This document shows positions 47,853-57,315 of a stretch of 64,000 bases of DNA, in pieces. The stretch lies in contig NZ_CP024996.1 of the NCBI RefSeq assembly GCF_003719195.1, forward strand, positions 372,001-436,000, read 5' to 3'. Every line of letters starts with the position of its first letter. Within the stretch, counting starts at the first letter, position 1. The DNA comes from Herbaspirillum rubrisubalbicans. GTDB lineage: Bacteria > Pseudomonadota > Gammaproteobacteria > Burkholderiales > Burkholderiaceae_D. The notes beneath the pieces were generated by a model. That model was not told the origin of the DNA. It worked only from the letters and a program-made list of their open reading frames with translations, and did not search any database. The translations under genes and the position numbers were made by a program.

Positions 47853-48089
47853 ATGGGCGAGATCACCAAAGCCGACCTTGACCGGATTCGCCATGAACTG
47901 GCGTCGGTCTATCACGATGCGGCCTGGAAGGTGGCATCCCTGATCATCCAGGCCAGCGCAGTGCGCAATGGCCTGGACCAGCCGTTGGCACCTGAGGAGT
48001 GGGAAAGTCTGAACCTGGTCATCAACCGCCTCAACAGTGCCGCCCGCCATGCGGAGAAGGTGGTGAAATACCTGGAACGGCCCCGGTAA
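47853..48089 (+). CDS. Small hypothetical protein downstream of the chemoreceptor
   Basis: A 78-residue, probably helical soluble protein (I-T-K-A-D-L-D-R-I-R-H-E-L-A-S-V-Y-H-D-A-A-W ... L-V-I-N-R-L-N-S-A-A-R-H-A-E-K-V-V-K-Y-L). It begins with an ATG after GAGGAGGG and only 18 bases after the chemoreceptor stop, so the two are surely cotranscribed. No family was recognised. A role with the receptor is inferred from position alone. Confidence 0.75.
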   Translation: MGEITKADLDRIRHELASVYHDAAWKVASLIIQASAVRNGLDQPLAPEEWESLNLVINRLNSAARHAEKVVKYLERPR

Positions 48090-48206
48090 CCCTAAGTCCT
48101 CCACGGCAGCGCATCCGGTCTGGGCGCTACGCCCGGGATGGCAGACGTTGATAGGGGGAATGCGTGGGCTCAGGTAAAATCTCGGGATTACACCCCAAGA
48201 TTCGCT

Positions 48207-49589
48207 ATGCATATACACATTCTCGGCATCTGCGGCACCTTCATGGGCGGCCTGGCCGTGCTGGCCAAAGAGGCTGGCCATACCGTGACCGGCTGCGACG
48301 CCAATGTCTATCCGCCGATGAGCACCCAGCTCGAAGCCCAGGGCATCACGCTCATCCAGGGCTTCGAGCCGTCCCAGGTGGACCTGAAGCCCGATCTGTT
48401 CGTCATCGGCAACGTGGTCTCGCGCGGCAACCCGCTGATGGAGGAAATCCTCAATCGCGGCCTGCCCTATGTCTCCGGTCCCCAATGGATGGGCGAGAAC
48501 ATCCTGCAGGACAAGTGGGTACTGGCCGTGGCCGGCACCCACGGCAAGACCACCACCTCGGCCATGCTGGCCTGGGTGTTGGAACAGGCGGGCTACCAGC
48601 CGGGCTTCCTGATCGGCGGGGTGCCGATGAACTTCGGCATCTCGGCGCGCCTGGGCAGCGATGGCCAGGGTGGGCCGTCGCCCTTCTTCGTCATCGAGGC
48701 CGATGAATACGACACCGCCTTCTTCGACAAGCGCAGCAAGTTCGTCCACTACCGCACCCGCACCGCCATCCTGAACAACCTGGAATACGATCACGCCGAC
48801 ATCTTCCCCGATCTGGCAGCGATCGAAACGCAATTCCACCATCTGGTGCGCACCGTGCCGGGTATCGGCAAGCTCATCGTCAATGCTCGCGAAGCGGCGC
48901 TGCAACGCGTGCTGGCACGCGGCTGCTGGAGCGGACGTGAAGATTTCGGCGTGGCCGCAGGCCAGCCGGGCTGGTCGCTGCAGACCCAGGAGGATGGGCG
49001 CTTCCAGGTCTGCTTCGACGGCCAATTGCAAGGTACGGTCCAGTGGGAACTGACAGGTGAACACAATCGCATGAATGCCGTAGCCGCCATCGCCGCTGCC
49101 CGCCATGTCGGTGTCCCGACCGCCCAGGCCATCGAGGCGCTGGGCGCCTTCCAGAGCGTCAAGCGGCGCATGGAGTTGCGCGGCAGCGCCAATGGCGTGG
49201 CCGTGTATGACGATTTCGCCCATCATCCGACCGCGATTGCCACCACGGTGGCCGGCCTGCGCAAGAAGGTCGGGGCGGCTCGCATCCTCGCGGTGCTGGA
49301 GCCGCGTTCCAATACCATGAAGCTGGGCACCATGAAGGAGGCGCTGCCGGGTAGCCTGGCAGAGGCCGACCTGGTCTTCGGTTACGGTGCCCAGTCCGGG
49401 CGCGACGCGCTGGGCTGGGACCTGGCCGAGGCGCTGGCTCCGCTGGGTCAGAAGGCCGCCGCCTTCCATGATCTGGATCGCCTGGTGCAAGCCGTCAAGG
49501 CCGCGGCCCAGCCGGGCGACCATGTGCTGGTGATGAGCAATGGCGGCTTCGGCGGCGTGCACCAGAAGCTGCTGGACGCGCTGGCATGA
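48207..49589 (+). CDS. mpl: UDP-N-acetylmuramate:L-alanyl-gamma-D-glutamyl-meso-diaminopimelate ligase
   Basis: Mpl reattaches recycled tripeptide to UDP-MurNAc in wall recycling. The 460-residue Mur ligase starts M-H-I-H-I-L-G-I-C-G-T-F-M-G-G, has the ATP loop A-G-T-H-G-K-T-T-T-S-A-M-L, the E-A-D-E-Y-D-T-A-F-F-D segment and G-E-H-N-R-M-N-A. The I-C-G-T-F-M-G-G motif separates it from MurC. The open frame runs 23 codons further upstream, but the ATG used matches family N-termini. It overlaps the next gene by ATGA. Confidence 0.97.
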   Translation: MHIHILGICGTFMGGLAVLAKEAGHTVTGCDANVYPPMSTQLEAQGITLIQGFEPSQVDLKPDLFVIGNVVSRGNPLMEEILNRGLPYVSGPQWMGENILQDKWVLAVAGTHGKTTTSAMLAWVLEQAGYQPGFLIGGVPMNFGISARLGSDGQGGPSPFFVIEADEYDTAFFDKRSKFVHYRTRTAILNNLEYDHADIFPDLAAIETQFHHLVRTVPGIGKLIVNAREAALQRVLARGCWSGREDFGVAAGQPGWSLQTQEDGRFQVCFDGQLQGTVQWELTGEHNRMNAVAAIAAARHVGVPTAQAIEALGAFQSVKRRMELRGSANGVAVYDDFAHHPTAIATTVAGLRKKVGAARILAVLEPRSNTMKLGTMKEALPGSLAEADLVFGYGAQSGRDALGWDLAEALAPLGQKAAAFHDLDRLVQAVKAAAQPGDHVLVMSNGGFGGVHQKLLDALA

Positions 49590-50176
49590 TCCTGTATCTG
49601 CACGGTTTCCGTTCCTCGCCGCAGTCCTTCAAGGCGCGCGTGATGGGACAGCGCATGGCTGCACTGGGTTTGCAGAACCAGTATGTCTGCCCGCAACTGC
49701 CGGCTTCGCCGGCCGGTGCCATCGCCCTGGCCGGATCGCTGGTGGCCGGCGTGGACCCGGCGCAGTTGACCGTGGTCGGCTCTTCTTTGGGTGGCTTCTA
49801 TGCTACCTGGCTGGCCGAGCACATCGGCTGCCGCGCCGTGCTGGTCAATCCGGCGGTGAAGCCTCCGCGCGATCTGGAGTCCTATGTCGGCGTGACCACG
49901 CAGTACCATTCCGACGAACCCTTCGAATTCAAGCACGAATACATCGCCGAGTTGCGGGCCCTGGTGGTGCCGGCCATCACCCGGCCCGAGCGCTATTTCC
50001 TGCTGGCTGCCACCGGCGACGAAGTGCTGGACTGGCGCGAGATGGTGGCCCACTATCCGGGCGCGCGCCAGACCGTCATCCAGGGCAGCGACCATGGCAT
50101 GGCCGAGTTCGCCGATCATCTCGATACGGTGCTGGCCTTTTGCGGTGTGGATATCGCTGGCCGGGCGGTGCCTTGA
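49586..50176 (+). CDS. YqiA-like alpha/beta-hydrolase (esterase)
   Basis: A 196-residue cytoplasmic esterase of the YqiA family: I-L-Y-L-H-G-F-R-S-S-P-Q-S at the start, nucleophile Ser in V-G-S-S-L-G-G-F-Y-A-T, Asp in T-G-D-E-V-L-D-W, and catalytic His in G-S-D-H-G-M. YqiA of E. coli hydrolyses short-chain acyl esters; the natural substrate is unknown. It overlaps mpl by ATGA and ubiC by TGATG, so the three genes are translationally coupled. Confidence 0.9.
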   Translation: MILYLHGFRSSPQSFKARVMGQRMAALGLQNQYVCPQLPASPAGAIALAGSLVAGVDPAQLTVVGSSLGGFYATWLAEHIGCRAVLVNPAVKPPRDLESYVGVTTQYHSDEPFEFKHEYIAELRALVVPAITRPERYFLLAATGDEVLDWREMVAHYPGARQTVIQGSDHGMAEFADHLDTVLAFCGVDIAGRAVP

Positions 50177-50790
50177 TGCCACCAGGGGTTCGCACTGCGC
50201 GCTGGATGGCGCATCCGCAGGCGCTGGCCGCGCTGCGGGTCGCCGATGGCGACCTGATGCGCCGCACCCGCGCCTGGCTGGCCGATCCGGGTTCGATGAC
50301 CCTGAAGCTCAAGGCGCGTACCGAAACCTTCACCGTGCGCCTGCTGCGCCAGCGTCCCGGCCGCATTCTGGCCGATGAACATGAAGCATTGTGCATATCG
50401 GCCCGGAGCCGGGTGGTAGAGCGCGATGTCATCCTGCTGGCCGATGGGACGCCGGTGGTGTTCGGCCATACCGTGTTATCCACCGCCTCGGTGAAGTCCG
50501 ACTGGCCTTTTTTCAGCAAGCTGGGCACCACCCCGCTGGGCGCCAACTTGTTCTTTGATCCGCTGGTGGGGCGCCGCCCCATCCAGTATGCTCGCCTGAG
50601 CGCCGGCCACCCGCTGATGCGCCGCATCGCGCAAGCCCTGCCAGGCAGCGAATTACCGACTAGCCTCTTGGCGCGCCGCTCGCTGTTTACCCGGCGCGGC
50701 GGCGTGCTGATGGTCACCGATGTTTTCCTGCCGGCATTGGAGGCGCTCATGCGCCCGGTGCCGGCTCACGTACCGATTGAAAAGCGATAG
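50176..50790 (+). CDS. ubiC: Chorismate pyruvate-lyase
   Basis: UbiC converts chorismate to 4-hydroxybenzoate and pyruvate, the first committed step of ubiquinone synthesis. The 204-residue product has a conserved S-M-T-L-K-L-K segment, E-A-L-C-I-S-A-R-S-R-V-V-E-R-D-V with the active-site arginine region, and L-A-R-R-S-L-F near the C-terminus. At 204 residues it is longer than E. coli UbiC (165), partly through an extended N-terminus. It is coupled to the esterase gene. ispB, for the quinone tail, is elsewhere in the window. Confidence 0.9.
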   Translation: MPPGVRTARWMAHPQALAALRVADGDLMRRTRAWLADPGSMTLKLKARTETFTVRLLRQRPGRILADEHEALCISARSRVVERDVILLADGTPVVFGHTVLSTASVKSDWPFFSKLGTTPLGANLFFDPLVGRRPIQYARLSAGHPLMRRIAQALPGSELPTSLLARRSLFTRRGGVLMVTDVFLPALEALMRPVPAHVPIEKR

Positions 50791-50796
50791 AAGCAG

Positions 50797-52890
50797 ATGA
50801 ATTTACTGTTCGAAGAATCCGGCGACTTCAAGGCCGGCTCCATCATGACCCAGCAGGGCGAGTCCTACCAGGTCGAGATGGCCTCCGGCAAGCGCGCCAA
50901 GGTCAAGTCGCGCGATGCGCTGCTGCAATTCGCTGCTCCCTCGCCGCAGGAATTGCTGCAACAGGCGCAAGCCATCGCCGAGGAGATCGACCTGGATTTC
51001 CTGTGGGAAGTGGCTGGTGAAGAAGAGTTCGGCTTCACCGACCTGGCCGCCGAGTATTTCGGCCATGCCCCGCTGCCGCCTGAAGCGGCCGGCCTGTTGC
51101 TGCGCCTGCATCATGCGCCGATCTATTTCTACAAGAAGGGCCGTGGCCGCTACAAGGCTGCCCCGCAAGCCTCGCTGCAGGCGGCCCTGGCCGGGCTGGA
51201 AAAGAAGAAGCAGCAACTGGCCGCGCAAGCGGTATATGTCGAGGAGTTGAAGGCTCACAAGTTGCCTGAGGCCTTCCGCCCCATCGCTTTGCAATTGCTG
51301 TTCAAGCCGGACAAGAACGGCATCGAGTTCAAGGCACTGGACGCTGCCGCCAAGGAACTGCAGACCACCCCGCAGCGCCTGATGCTGGCCGCCGGCGGCG
51401 TGGCTTCGCCCAAGGATCTGCACTATGCGCGCTTCCTGTATGAATTCTTCCCGCGCGGCACGGGTTTTCCGGCCATCGATATCCCCACCCCGCCCGGCGA
51501 CCTGCCGCTGGCCGATGTGCAGGCCTTCTCCATCGATGACGTCACCACTACCGAAATCGACGATGCCCTGTCGGTGACCCGCCTGCCCGACGGCAAGTTG
51601 CGCGTGGGTATCCACATCGCCGCGCCGGCCCTGGCCATCAAGCGCGGCGACGCCATCGATGCGATTGCCCGCGCCCGCATGTCCACCGTCTACATGCCCG
51701 GTGAAAAGATCACCATGCTGCCCGACGACCTGGTGGCTACCTATACCCTGGACGCCGGTGCTGCACGACCGGCGCTCTCGCTCTATGCCACGCTGGACGC
51801 TGGCACCTGGGAAGTGCTGGCCACCGAAACCCGCGCCGAACGCGTGCCCATTGCCGCCAACCTGCGCCACAACGACCTTGATGAGCTGGTCACCGAAGAA
51901 GCGCTGGCCGACAATCGCGGCGACTATCCGCACAAGGAAGAAATCTCCCTGCTGTGGCAATGGGCGCAATTGCTGGAACAGGGCCGCATGGCCAAGCGCG
52001 AGAGCTTCGGCCTGCGGCCGGAGCAGAACAATCGCGTCGACTTCAACTTCTATGTCGACAACGACGTGGTCAGCATCGTGCGCCGCCGCCGTGGCGCGCC
52101 GCTGGACAAGATCGTGGCCGAGCTGATGATCTTTGCCAACAGCACCTGGGGCAAGCTCATGGCCGATCATGGCGTACCCGGCATCTATCGCGCCCAGGGT
52201 GGCGGCGCCGGTGGCTGGGCCGCCAAGATGCAGGTGCGCATGGTGACCCACGCCGCGCCCCATCAGGGCCTGGGTGTGGATCAATATGCCTGGAGCACCT
52301 CGCCGCTGCGCCGCTATACCGACCTGGTCAACCAATGGCAGATCCTGGCCTGTGTCGAGCATGGCGTGACGGCGCCGTTGGTGGCGCCCTTCAAGCCGCG
52401 CGATGCCGACCTGTTCGCCATCGTCTCGGGCTTTGATGCCGCCTATTCCGGCTATGCCGACTTCCAGTCCACCATGGAACGTTACTGGTGCCTGCGCTGG
52501 CTGGCCCAGGAAAACGCCCGCACCGTGGAAGCGGTGGTATTGAAGGATGAAATCCTGCGCCTGGTCGACATCCCCTTGGTATTGCGGATGCCGGGCCTGC
52601 CGCAACTGGCGCGTGGCCTGCAGGTCAAGCTGGACCTGCTGCGCTGGGATGAGGTGGACTTGAGCGTGGAGGCGCGCCTGCTGGAAGTGCCTACCGCTGC
52701 CGCCCAGGCGCTGGCCAGCGACCTGGGGGAAGAGGATGAGGAGTTGCTGGAAGGCATGGCTGCGCTCGGCGCCGAGCAGCAGGAGGGTAGCGAGGCCGCA
52801 GAAGAAGGCAGCGCCACGCAAGACGCCCAGCCAGAGGGCGCCGACACGGTGCAAGACGGCGAAAACCGTAGCGCCGAAGCGGCGCAATGA
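50797..52890 (+). CDS. RNase II/R family exoribonuclease (RNB domain)
   Basis: A 697-residue 3'-5' exoribonuclease. The central RNB domain (about 240-570) has the catalytic acidic cluster F-S-I-D-D-V-T-T-T-E-I-D-D-A-L-S and downstream G-I-H-I-A-A-P-A-L-A-I. The end of the domain has S-T-S-P-L-R-R-Y-T-D-L-V-N-Q. The N-terminal region lacks a clear pair of cold-shock domains, and the C-terminus is an acidic, Glu-rich tail without a strong S1 motif. It differs from both RNase II and RNase R in layout, as in related betaproteobacterial proteins. It lies 6 bases after ubiC. Confidence 0.88.
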   Translation: MNLLFEESGDFKAGSIMTQQGESYQVEMASGKRAKVKSRDALLQFAAPSPQELLQQAQAIAEEIDLDFLWEVAGEEEFGFTDLAAEYFGHAPLPPEAAGLLLRLHHAPIYFYKKGRGRYKAAPQASLQAALAGLEKKKQQLAAQAVYVEELKAHKLPEAFRPIALQLLFKPDKNGIEFKALDAAAKELQTTPQRLMLAAGGVASPKDLHYARFLYEFFPRGTGFPAIDIPTPPGDLPLADVQAFSIDDVTTTEIDDALSVTRLPDGKLRVGIHIAAPALAIKRGDAIDAIARARMSTVYMPGEKITMLPDDLVATYTLDAGAARPALSLYATLDAGTWEVLATETRAERVPIAANLRHNDLDELVTEEALADNRGDYPHKEEISLLWQWAQLLEQGRMAKRESFGLRPEQNNRVDFNFYVDNDVVSIVRRRRGAPLDKIVAELMIFANSTWGKLMADHGVPGIYRAQGGGAGGWAAKMQVRMVTHAAPHQGLGVDQYAWSTSPLRRYTDLVNQWQILACVEHGVTAPLVAPFKPRDADLFAIVSGFDAAYSGYADFQSTMERYWCLRWLAQENARTVEAVVLKDEILRLVDIPLVLRMPGLPQLARGLQVKLDLLRWDEVDLSVEARLLEVPTAAAQALASDLGEEDEELLEGMAALGAEQQEGSEAAEEGSATQDAQPEGADTVQDGENRSAEAAQ

Positions 52891-52948
52891 GACAGTGCTG
52901 GCGTAGAATTGGCGCTTTGATCAATATGCTCGTTGCTGCTTGCCTGCT

Positions 52949-53830
52949 GTGAATCTGTTTGCCCAACACCGTCTGCTGAGTATCGCGCTGGGCGTTTCGC
53001 TGCTGGTGCATGGTCTGTTGCTGGCCGTGCACTTCGTCGCCCCCGACGCCTTGCGCTTCAAGCCGTCCGATCCTGATCTGGAAGTCATCCTGGTCAATGC
53101 CAAGCATGACAAAAAGCCGGTCCAGGCCCAGGCGCTGGCCCAGGCCAACCTGGATGGTGGCGGCAATGCCGAGGATGGCCGCGCCAAGTCGCCGCTGCCG
53201 GACATGCAGCATGTCGAGAGCGGCGACAGCGTCAAGGCGGCGCAACGCAAGGTGGCCGAGCTGGAACAGCAGCAGCGCAAGATGCTGGCGCAGTTGCAGG
53301 CCTCGCAGCAGCATGTGACCAGCGCCGACCAGCATCAGCCCACCCAGGCGCCGCAACCGGATGCGCGCGACCTGACCGAAACGGCGCGCGCCATGGCGCG
53401 CATGGAAGCCGAGGTGGCCAAGGACATCGCGCAGTACAACAAGCGTCCGAAGAAGACCCAGATCACCCCCAGCACGCGTGAAGTGGGCTATGCCCAGTAC
53501 TTCAAGGCCCTGCAGGACAGGATCGAAAAAGTCGGTACTCTCAATTTCCCGACTCGGGACGGCAAGAAACTCTATGGTGAATTGCTGGTGGTCATCCCGG
53601 TGTTTCAAGATGGCACCCTCTACGAACGCGATGGCGGCGTAGTGGTGCGTTCCAGTTCCGGCAATGCCGCGCTGGACCAGGCGGCGGTGGCCATCGTGCG
53701 GCGCTCGGCGCCCTTCGGTCGCTTCCCCGAGAATATGCGTACCAGCGGCAAGGATGACGTGTGGGAAGTCATCGTGACCTTCCGCTTCACGCGCGAGCAG
53801 GGTGTGCAGGCACAACTGGGGGCCGGTTGA
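52949..53830 (+). CDS. TonB-like energy transducer
   Basis: A 293-residue protein with one N-terminal membrane helix (L-L-S-I-A-L-G-V-S-L-L-V-H-G-L-L-L-A-V), the S-L-L-V-H-G signature of TonB/TolA-type proteins, a Gln-rich coiled linker (about 85-150), and a C-terminal TonB domain (Y-F-K-A-L-Q-D-R-I-E-K-V ... G-E-L-L-V-V-I-P-V-F-Q-D-G). No ExbB/ExbD genes are adjacent. No ATG is available; I used GTG. An 8-codon frame from ATG 52926 ends at a TGA overlapping this GTG. The proline-rich spacer of classical TonB is weak. Confidence 0.85.
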   Translation: MNLFAQHRLLSIALGVSLLVHGLLLAVHFVAPDALRFKPSDPDLEVILVNAKHDKKPVQAQALAQANLDGGGNAEDGRAKSPLPDMQHVESGDSVKAAQRKVAELEQQQRKMLAQLQASQQHVTSADQHQPTQAPQPDARDLTETARAMARMEAEVAKDIAQYNKRPKKTQITPSTREVGYAQYFKALQDRIEKVGTLNFPTRDGKKLYGELLVVIPVFQDGTLYERDGGVVVRSSSGNAALDQAAVAIVRRSAPFGRFPENMRTSGKDDVWEVIVTFRFTREQGVQAQLGAG

Positions 53831-53905
53831 GCAGAGCGGGGTAGGGCGAAGCCGGAACAGTATCGGACAGGACAACAGACAATAAAAGGGAACAGGCAAA
53901 CCACC

Positions 53906-54721
53906 ATGGATGAATACGTCGTCATCGGTAATCCCATTGCCCACAGCAAGTCGCCCGAGATCCATGCGCGGTTTGCTGTCCAGACCGGCCAGCAGCTGCA
54001 CTACGATCGCCTGCTGGTGCCGCTGCGCGGTTTCAAGGCAGCCGTGCAGGTATTCCAACGGCGCGGCGGATGCGGCGCCAACGTCACTGTTCCCTTCAAG
54101 CTGGAAGCCCACGCCCTGGCCGACCAGTTGACCGAGCGCGCGCGCCTGGCCGGCGCGGTCAATACCCTCAAGTTCGAAGGGGGCCGCATCCTGGGGGACA
54201 ACACCGATGGTGCCGGCCTGGTCACCGACATCATGAGCAATGCCGGCCAGGCGCTGGCAGGGCGTCGCATCCTGTTGCTGGGCGCCGGTGGCGCTGCACG
54301 CGGGGCCTTGCTGCCGCTGTTGCAGCAAAAGCCGCGCGAATTGGTGATCGTCAACCGTACTGCCACCAAGGCAGCCGAGCTGGCCAAGCTGTTTGTCGAA
54401 TACGGCCCGGTGCGCAGCGTGGCCTATGCCGAGCTGGACGGGGTGTTCGATGTCATCATCAACGCCACGTCGGCCAGCCTCTCGGACGACCTGCCACCCT
54501 TGCCGGTGGCGGTGTACGGCTGCGAAACCCTGGCCTACGACATGATGTATGGCCGCCAGCCTACCGTGTTCATGCACAGCGCCCAGCAGCACGGCGCCAG
54601 CGTGCGCGATGGCCTGGGCATGTTGGTGGAGCAGGCCGCTGAAGCCTTCCAGTGGTGGCGCGGGGTGCGCCCGGCTACTGCCGAGGTGTTCGCCAGCCTG
54701 CGCCAGCAACTGTCGCAGTAA
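53906..54721 (+). CDS. aroE: Shikimate dehydrogenase
   Basis: AroE reduces 3-dehydroshikimate to shikimate with NADPH. The 271-residue product has the substrate site [20 protein letters not shown] with catalytic Lys, N-T-D-G with Asp, and the dinucleotide loop G-A-G-G-A-A-R-G. The ATG is preceded by a weak site. It follows tonB and precedes mtgA, separated from the latter by a heptamer repeat. Confidence 0.97.
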   Translation: MDEYVVIGNPIAHSKSPEIHARFAVQTGQQLHYDRLLVPLRGFKAAVQVFQRRGGCGANVTVPFKLEAHALADQLTERARLAGAVNTLKFEGGRILGDNTDGAGLVTDIMSNAGQALAGRRILLLGAGGAARGALLPLLQQKPRELVIVNRTATKAAELAKLFVEYGPVRSVAYAELDGVFDVIINATSASLSDDLPPLPVAVYGCETLAYDMMYGRQPTVFMHSAQQHGASVRDGLGMLVEQAAEAFQWWRGVRPATAEVFASLRQQLSQ

Positions 54722-54741
54722 TTGAGCCGCAATAAGTGATC

Positions 54742-54797
54742 TGATCTCTGAGCTTTGACCCCTGACCTCTGACCTCTGACCTCTGACCTCTGACCTC
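54742..54797 (+). repeat. Heptanucleotide tandem repeat (TGACCTC)
   Basis: Eight consecutive 7-bp units in register: TGATCTC, TGAGCTT, TGACCCC, then five perfect TGACCTC (54763-54797). It lies between aroE and mtgA, about 60 bases before the mtgA start codon. Confidence 0.92.
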
Positions 54798-54857
54798 TAG
54801 ATCACTGCATGACCACACCATGAGAACACCCTGCAACGACAGAACAAGAACAGGCAC

Positions 54858-55565
54858 ATGAAATCGCTACGCAAGCTGCTCTTCTGGATCATCGTCCTGC
54901 CCATCACTCTGGTGCTGCTATTGCAGTTGTATTTCTTCGTCCAGATCTGGTGGTGGAAGGATCACAACCCGGATTCGACCAGCTTCATGCGTCACCAGTT
55001 GGAACTGTTGCGCGAGAAGGATCCCAACGCCCAACTGCAATTCCGCTGGGTGCCCTATGCGCGCATCTCCAACAATCTCAAGCGCGCCATCATCGCCTCC
55101 GAGGATGCCAATTTCACCGAGCATGACGGCATCGATTGGGAGGCTCTGCAAAAGGCCTACGAAAAGAACGAGAAGAAGGGCAAGGTCGTGGCCGGTGGTT
55201 CCACCATCACCCAGCAACTGGCCAAGAACCTGTTCCTCTCGGGCGAACGCAGTTACCTGCGCAAGGGCCAGGAATTCATCATCACCTACATGCTGGAATT
55301 CCTGCTGGACAAGCAGCGCATCTTCGAGATCTACCTCAACGTGGTGGAGTGGGGCAATGGCGTCTTTGGTGCCGAGGCCGCGGCCCAGCATTACTACCGC
55401 ACCACCGCAGCCGGCCTGGGTGCGGAGCAGGCCGCACGGCTGGCGGTGATGCTGCCGCGTCCGCGCTACTACGACCGCAACCGTGGCTCGGGCTACCTGG
55501 CTGCGCGTACCAGCCTGATTCTGCGCCGCATGAACGCGGCCACGCTGCCGCCGGTGCACAAGTAA
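54858..55565 (+). CDS. mtgA: Monofunctional biosynthetic peptidoglycan transglycosylase
   Basis: MtgA polymerises lipid II into glycan strands at the inner membrane. The 235-residue product has an N-terminal membrane anchor ([18 protein letters not shown]) and the GT51 motifs [35 protein letters not shown] and [10 protein letters not shown], with the catalytic Glu in the first. The aroE-mtgA order is common in Betaproteobacteria. Confidence 0.96.
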   Translation: MKSLRKLLFWIIVLPITLVLLLQLYFFVQIWWWKDHNPDSTSFMRHQLELLREKDPNAQLQFRWVPYARISNNLKRAIIASEDANFTEHDGIDWEALQKAYEKNEKKGKVVAGGSTITQQLAKNLFLSGERSYLRKGQEFIITYMLEFLLDKQRIFEIYLNVVEWGNGVFGAEAAAQHYYRTTAAGLGAEQAARLAVMLPRPRYYDRNRGSGYLAARTSLILRRMNAATLPPVHK

Positions 55566-55738
55566 TCCACCTGGGCTGCCGCGCCCAGATGACCGCCGTA
55601 TGACAGCGGCCCGCTGCTGACCACAGCGGCGCCGCTCGTGCTTGCCTGGCGTTGGGGTTGAACGTACACTTGCGCACGTTTCGCGCCTGTCGCGCCAGGC
55701 CGCTTGTCCCCCATCCGCGTTCCACCCAGCGAGAACCC

Positions 55739-56704
55739 ATGATCAATGTATTCGTATTGCAAAACGGACGACTGAGCCAGGTCAACATCGACAGCCGCAC
55801 CGACCTGGAACAGGCCGCGCCGGTCTGGGTGGACCTGACCGAACCGAACGATGAGGAACGGGCCTGGGTCAAGAGCATCTATGGCGTCACCCTGCCGGAC
55901 GAAGATGAGTTCAGCGACATCGAAGCCTCGGCCCGCTACTTCGAAGCCGAAAACGGCGACCTGCACCTACGCACCGATTTCCTGTTCGAAGGCGACGACG
56001 ATACCTCCTCGACCATGACGGTGGCCTTCATCCTGGCCCGCAATATCCTCTTCTCGGTCCATGCCGAAGACCTGCCGGTGTTTCGCCTGGTGCGGATGCG
56101 CGCGCGTTCGCGGCCCGGCTCGATTGGCGACTACCGCGACGTGCTGCTCGATCTCTATGAGACCGACGCCGAATATTCGGCCGACGCGCTCGAAGGCATC
56201 TACCAGAAACTGGAAGCGGTCAGCACCAGCGTGTTGAAGAAAAGCCTGTCCGACCAGGACGCCGCCGAGGTGCTCAACACCATCGCCCACGAAGAAGACT
56301 TGAACGGACGCATTCGCCGCAACATGATGGATACCCGGCGCGCAGTGAGCTTCCTGATGCGCGGCCGGCTATTGAGTTCAGAGCAGTTCGAGGATGCGCG
56401 CCAGATCCTGCGCGACATCGAATCGCTGGACGGCCACACCGCCTTCCTGTTCGACAAGATCAACTTCCTGATGGACGCCACGGTGGGCTTCATCAACATC
56501 AACCAGAACAAGATCATCAAGATCTTCTCGGTGGCCTCGGTGGCCTTCCTGCCGCCGACCCTCATCGCCAGTATCTATGGCATGAACTTCAAGGTCATGC
56601 CGGAACTGGATTGGGCCGTGGGTTATCCGCTGGCCATCCTGATGATGGTCGGTTCGGCCATCGCACCGTTCTGGTATTTCCGCCGCCGCGGCTGGTTGAA
56701 TTGA
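55739..56704 (+). CDS. corA: CorA family magnesium/cobalt transporter
   Basis: A 321-residue pentameric divalent-cation channel. A large cytoplasmic domain fills the N-terminal 250 residues, followed by two C-terminal helices, with the signature Y-G-M-N-F at the end of the first (about residues 285-289) and the acidic periplasmic loop M-P-E-L-D-W. It ends with a basic tail R-R-R-G-W-L-N. The frame is open upstream, but the ATG for M-I-N-V-F fits. It lies about 170 bases after mtgA. Confidence 0.95.
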   Translation: MINVFVLQNGRLSQVNIDSRTDLEQAAPVWVDLTEPNDEERAWVKSIYGVTLPDEDEFSDIEASARYFEAENGDLHLRTDFLFEGDDDTSSTMTVAFILARNILFSVHAEDLPVFRLVRMRARSRPGSIGDYRDVLLDLYETDAEYSADALEGIYQKLEAVSTSVLKKSLSDQDAAEVLNTIAHEEDLNGRIRRNMMDTRRAVSFLMRGRLLSSEQFEDARQILRDIESLDGHTAFLFDKINFLMDATVGFININQNKIIKIFSVASVAFLPPTLIASIYGMNFKVMPELDWAVGYPLAILMMVGSAIAPFWYFRRRGWLN

Positions 56705-56841
56705 CGCCTGTCTGCTGAGGGCGACGTCCTCATTTCTCCGACAAGGATTGCCGGGCTTCTCCGATGCCGCACGCTGGCTGTGCGCGGCACACTGTGTCCA
56801 TCGCACATTGCATCGATGCATTTTTTGTCGAGGAGAATCCC

Positions 56842-57309
56842 ATGTCCATCCGTCACCACTACATTTCGCTGGCCATCGTCAGCGCCAGCTTTGCCGGTAT
56901 CCTGATCGGCTGCGCCAGCCCGCAGCAACCCTATGGCGCCGCGCCGTCCTCGCAGGACTATGAACGCGTGGCCTCCTATTCCGGTACCGGTGTGGTCGAG
57001 GCCATCGAAGTGACCCACAAGGAGAGCAATGGCGTGGCCGGTGCAGTCGTGGGTGGCGTGGCCGGTGGCCTGCTGGGCAATGCCGTGGGTGGTGGCACCG
57101 GGCGTACCTTGGCCACCGTGGCCGGGGCCGCAGGTGGCGCCTATGCCGGCAACCAGGTCCAGCGCAACAATTCGGCCGGCCACCAGGTCTATAACATCCG
57201 CGTGCGCATGAACGATGGTTCCTTGCAGACTTTTGCGCAGGAAGATAATACCGATTTCCGCGTCGGTGACCGCGTGCGGCTGGATAACGGTCGTATCAGT
57301 CGTTACTGA
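56842..57309 (+). CDS. Glycine-zipper outer-membrane lipoprotein (SlyB/Pcp-like)
   Basis: A 155-residue lipoprotein: a signal peptide with lipobox L-I-G-C, then mature Cys-Ala-Ser. Residues about 65-112 form a glycine-zipper membrane hairpin (G-V-A-G-A-V-V-G-G-V-A-G-G-L-L-G-N-A-V-G-G-G). The C-terminal part is a small beta domain (Q-V-Y-N-I-R-V-R-M-N-D-G-S). This layout is that of SlyB/17-kDa antigen-type proteins, which affect outer-membrane stability. The ATG has GAGGAG upstream. The frame is open further 5', but would disrupt the signal peptide. Confidence 0.9.
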   Translation: MSIRHHYISLAIVSASFAGILIGCASPQQPYGAAPSSQDYERVASYSGTGVVEAIEVTHKESNGVAGAVVGGVAGGLLGNAVGGGTGRTLATVAGAAGGAYAGNQVQRNNSAGHQVYNIRVRMNDGSLQTFAQEDNTDFRVGDRVRLDNGRISRY

Positions 57310-57315
57310 TCCGAT

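Noticed and set aside
50803..52887. A 694-codon frame antisense to the RNB exoribonuclease gene
   Set aside because: It mirrors the real gene almost end to end and has no family features.
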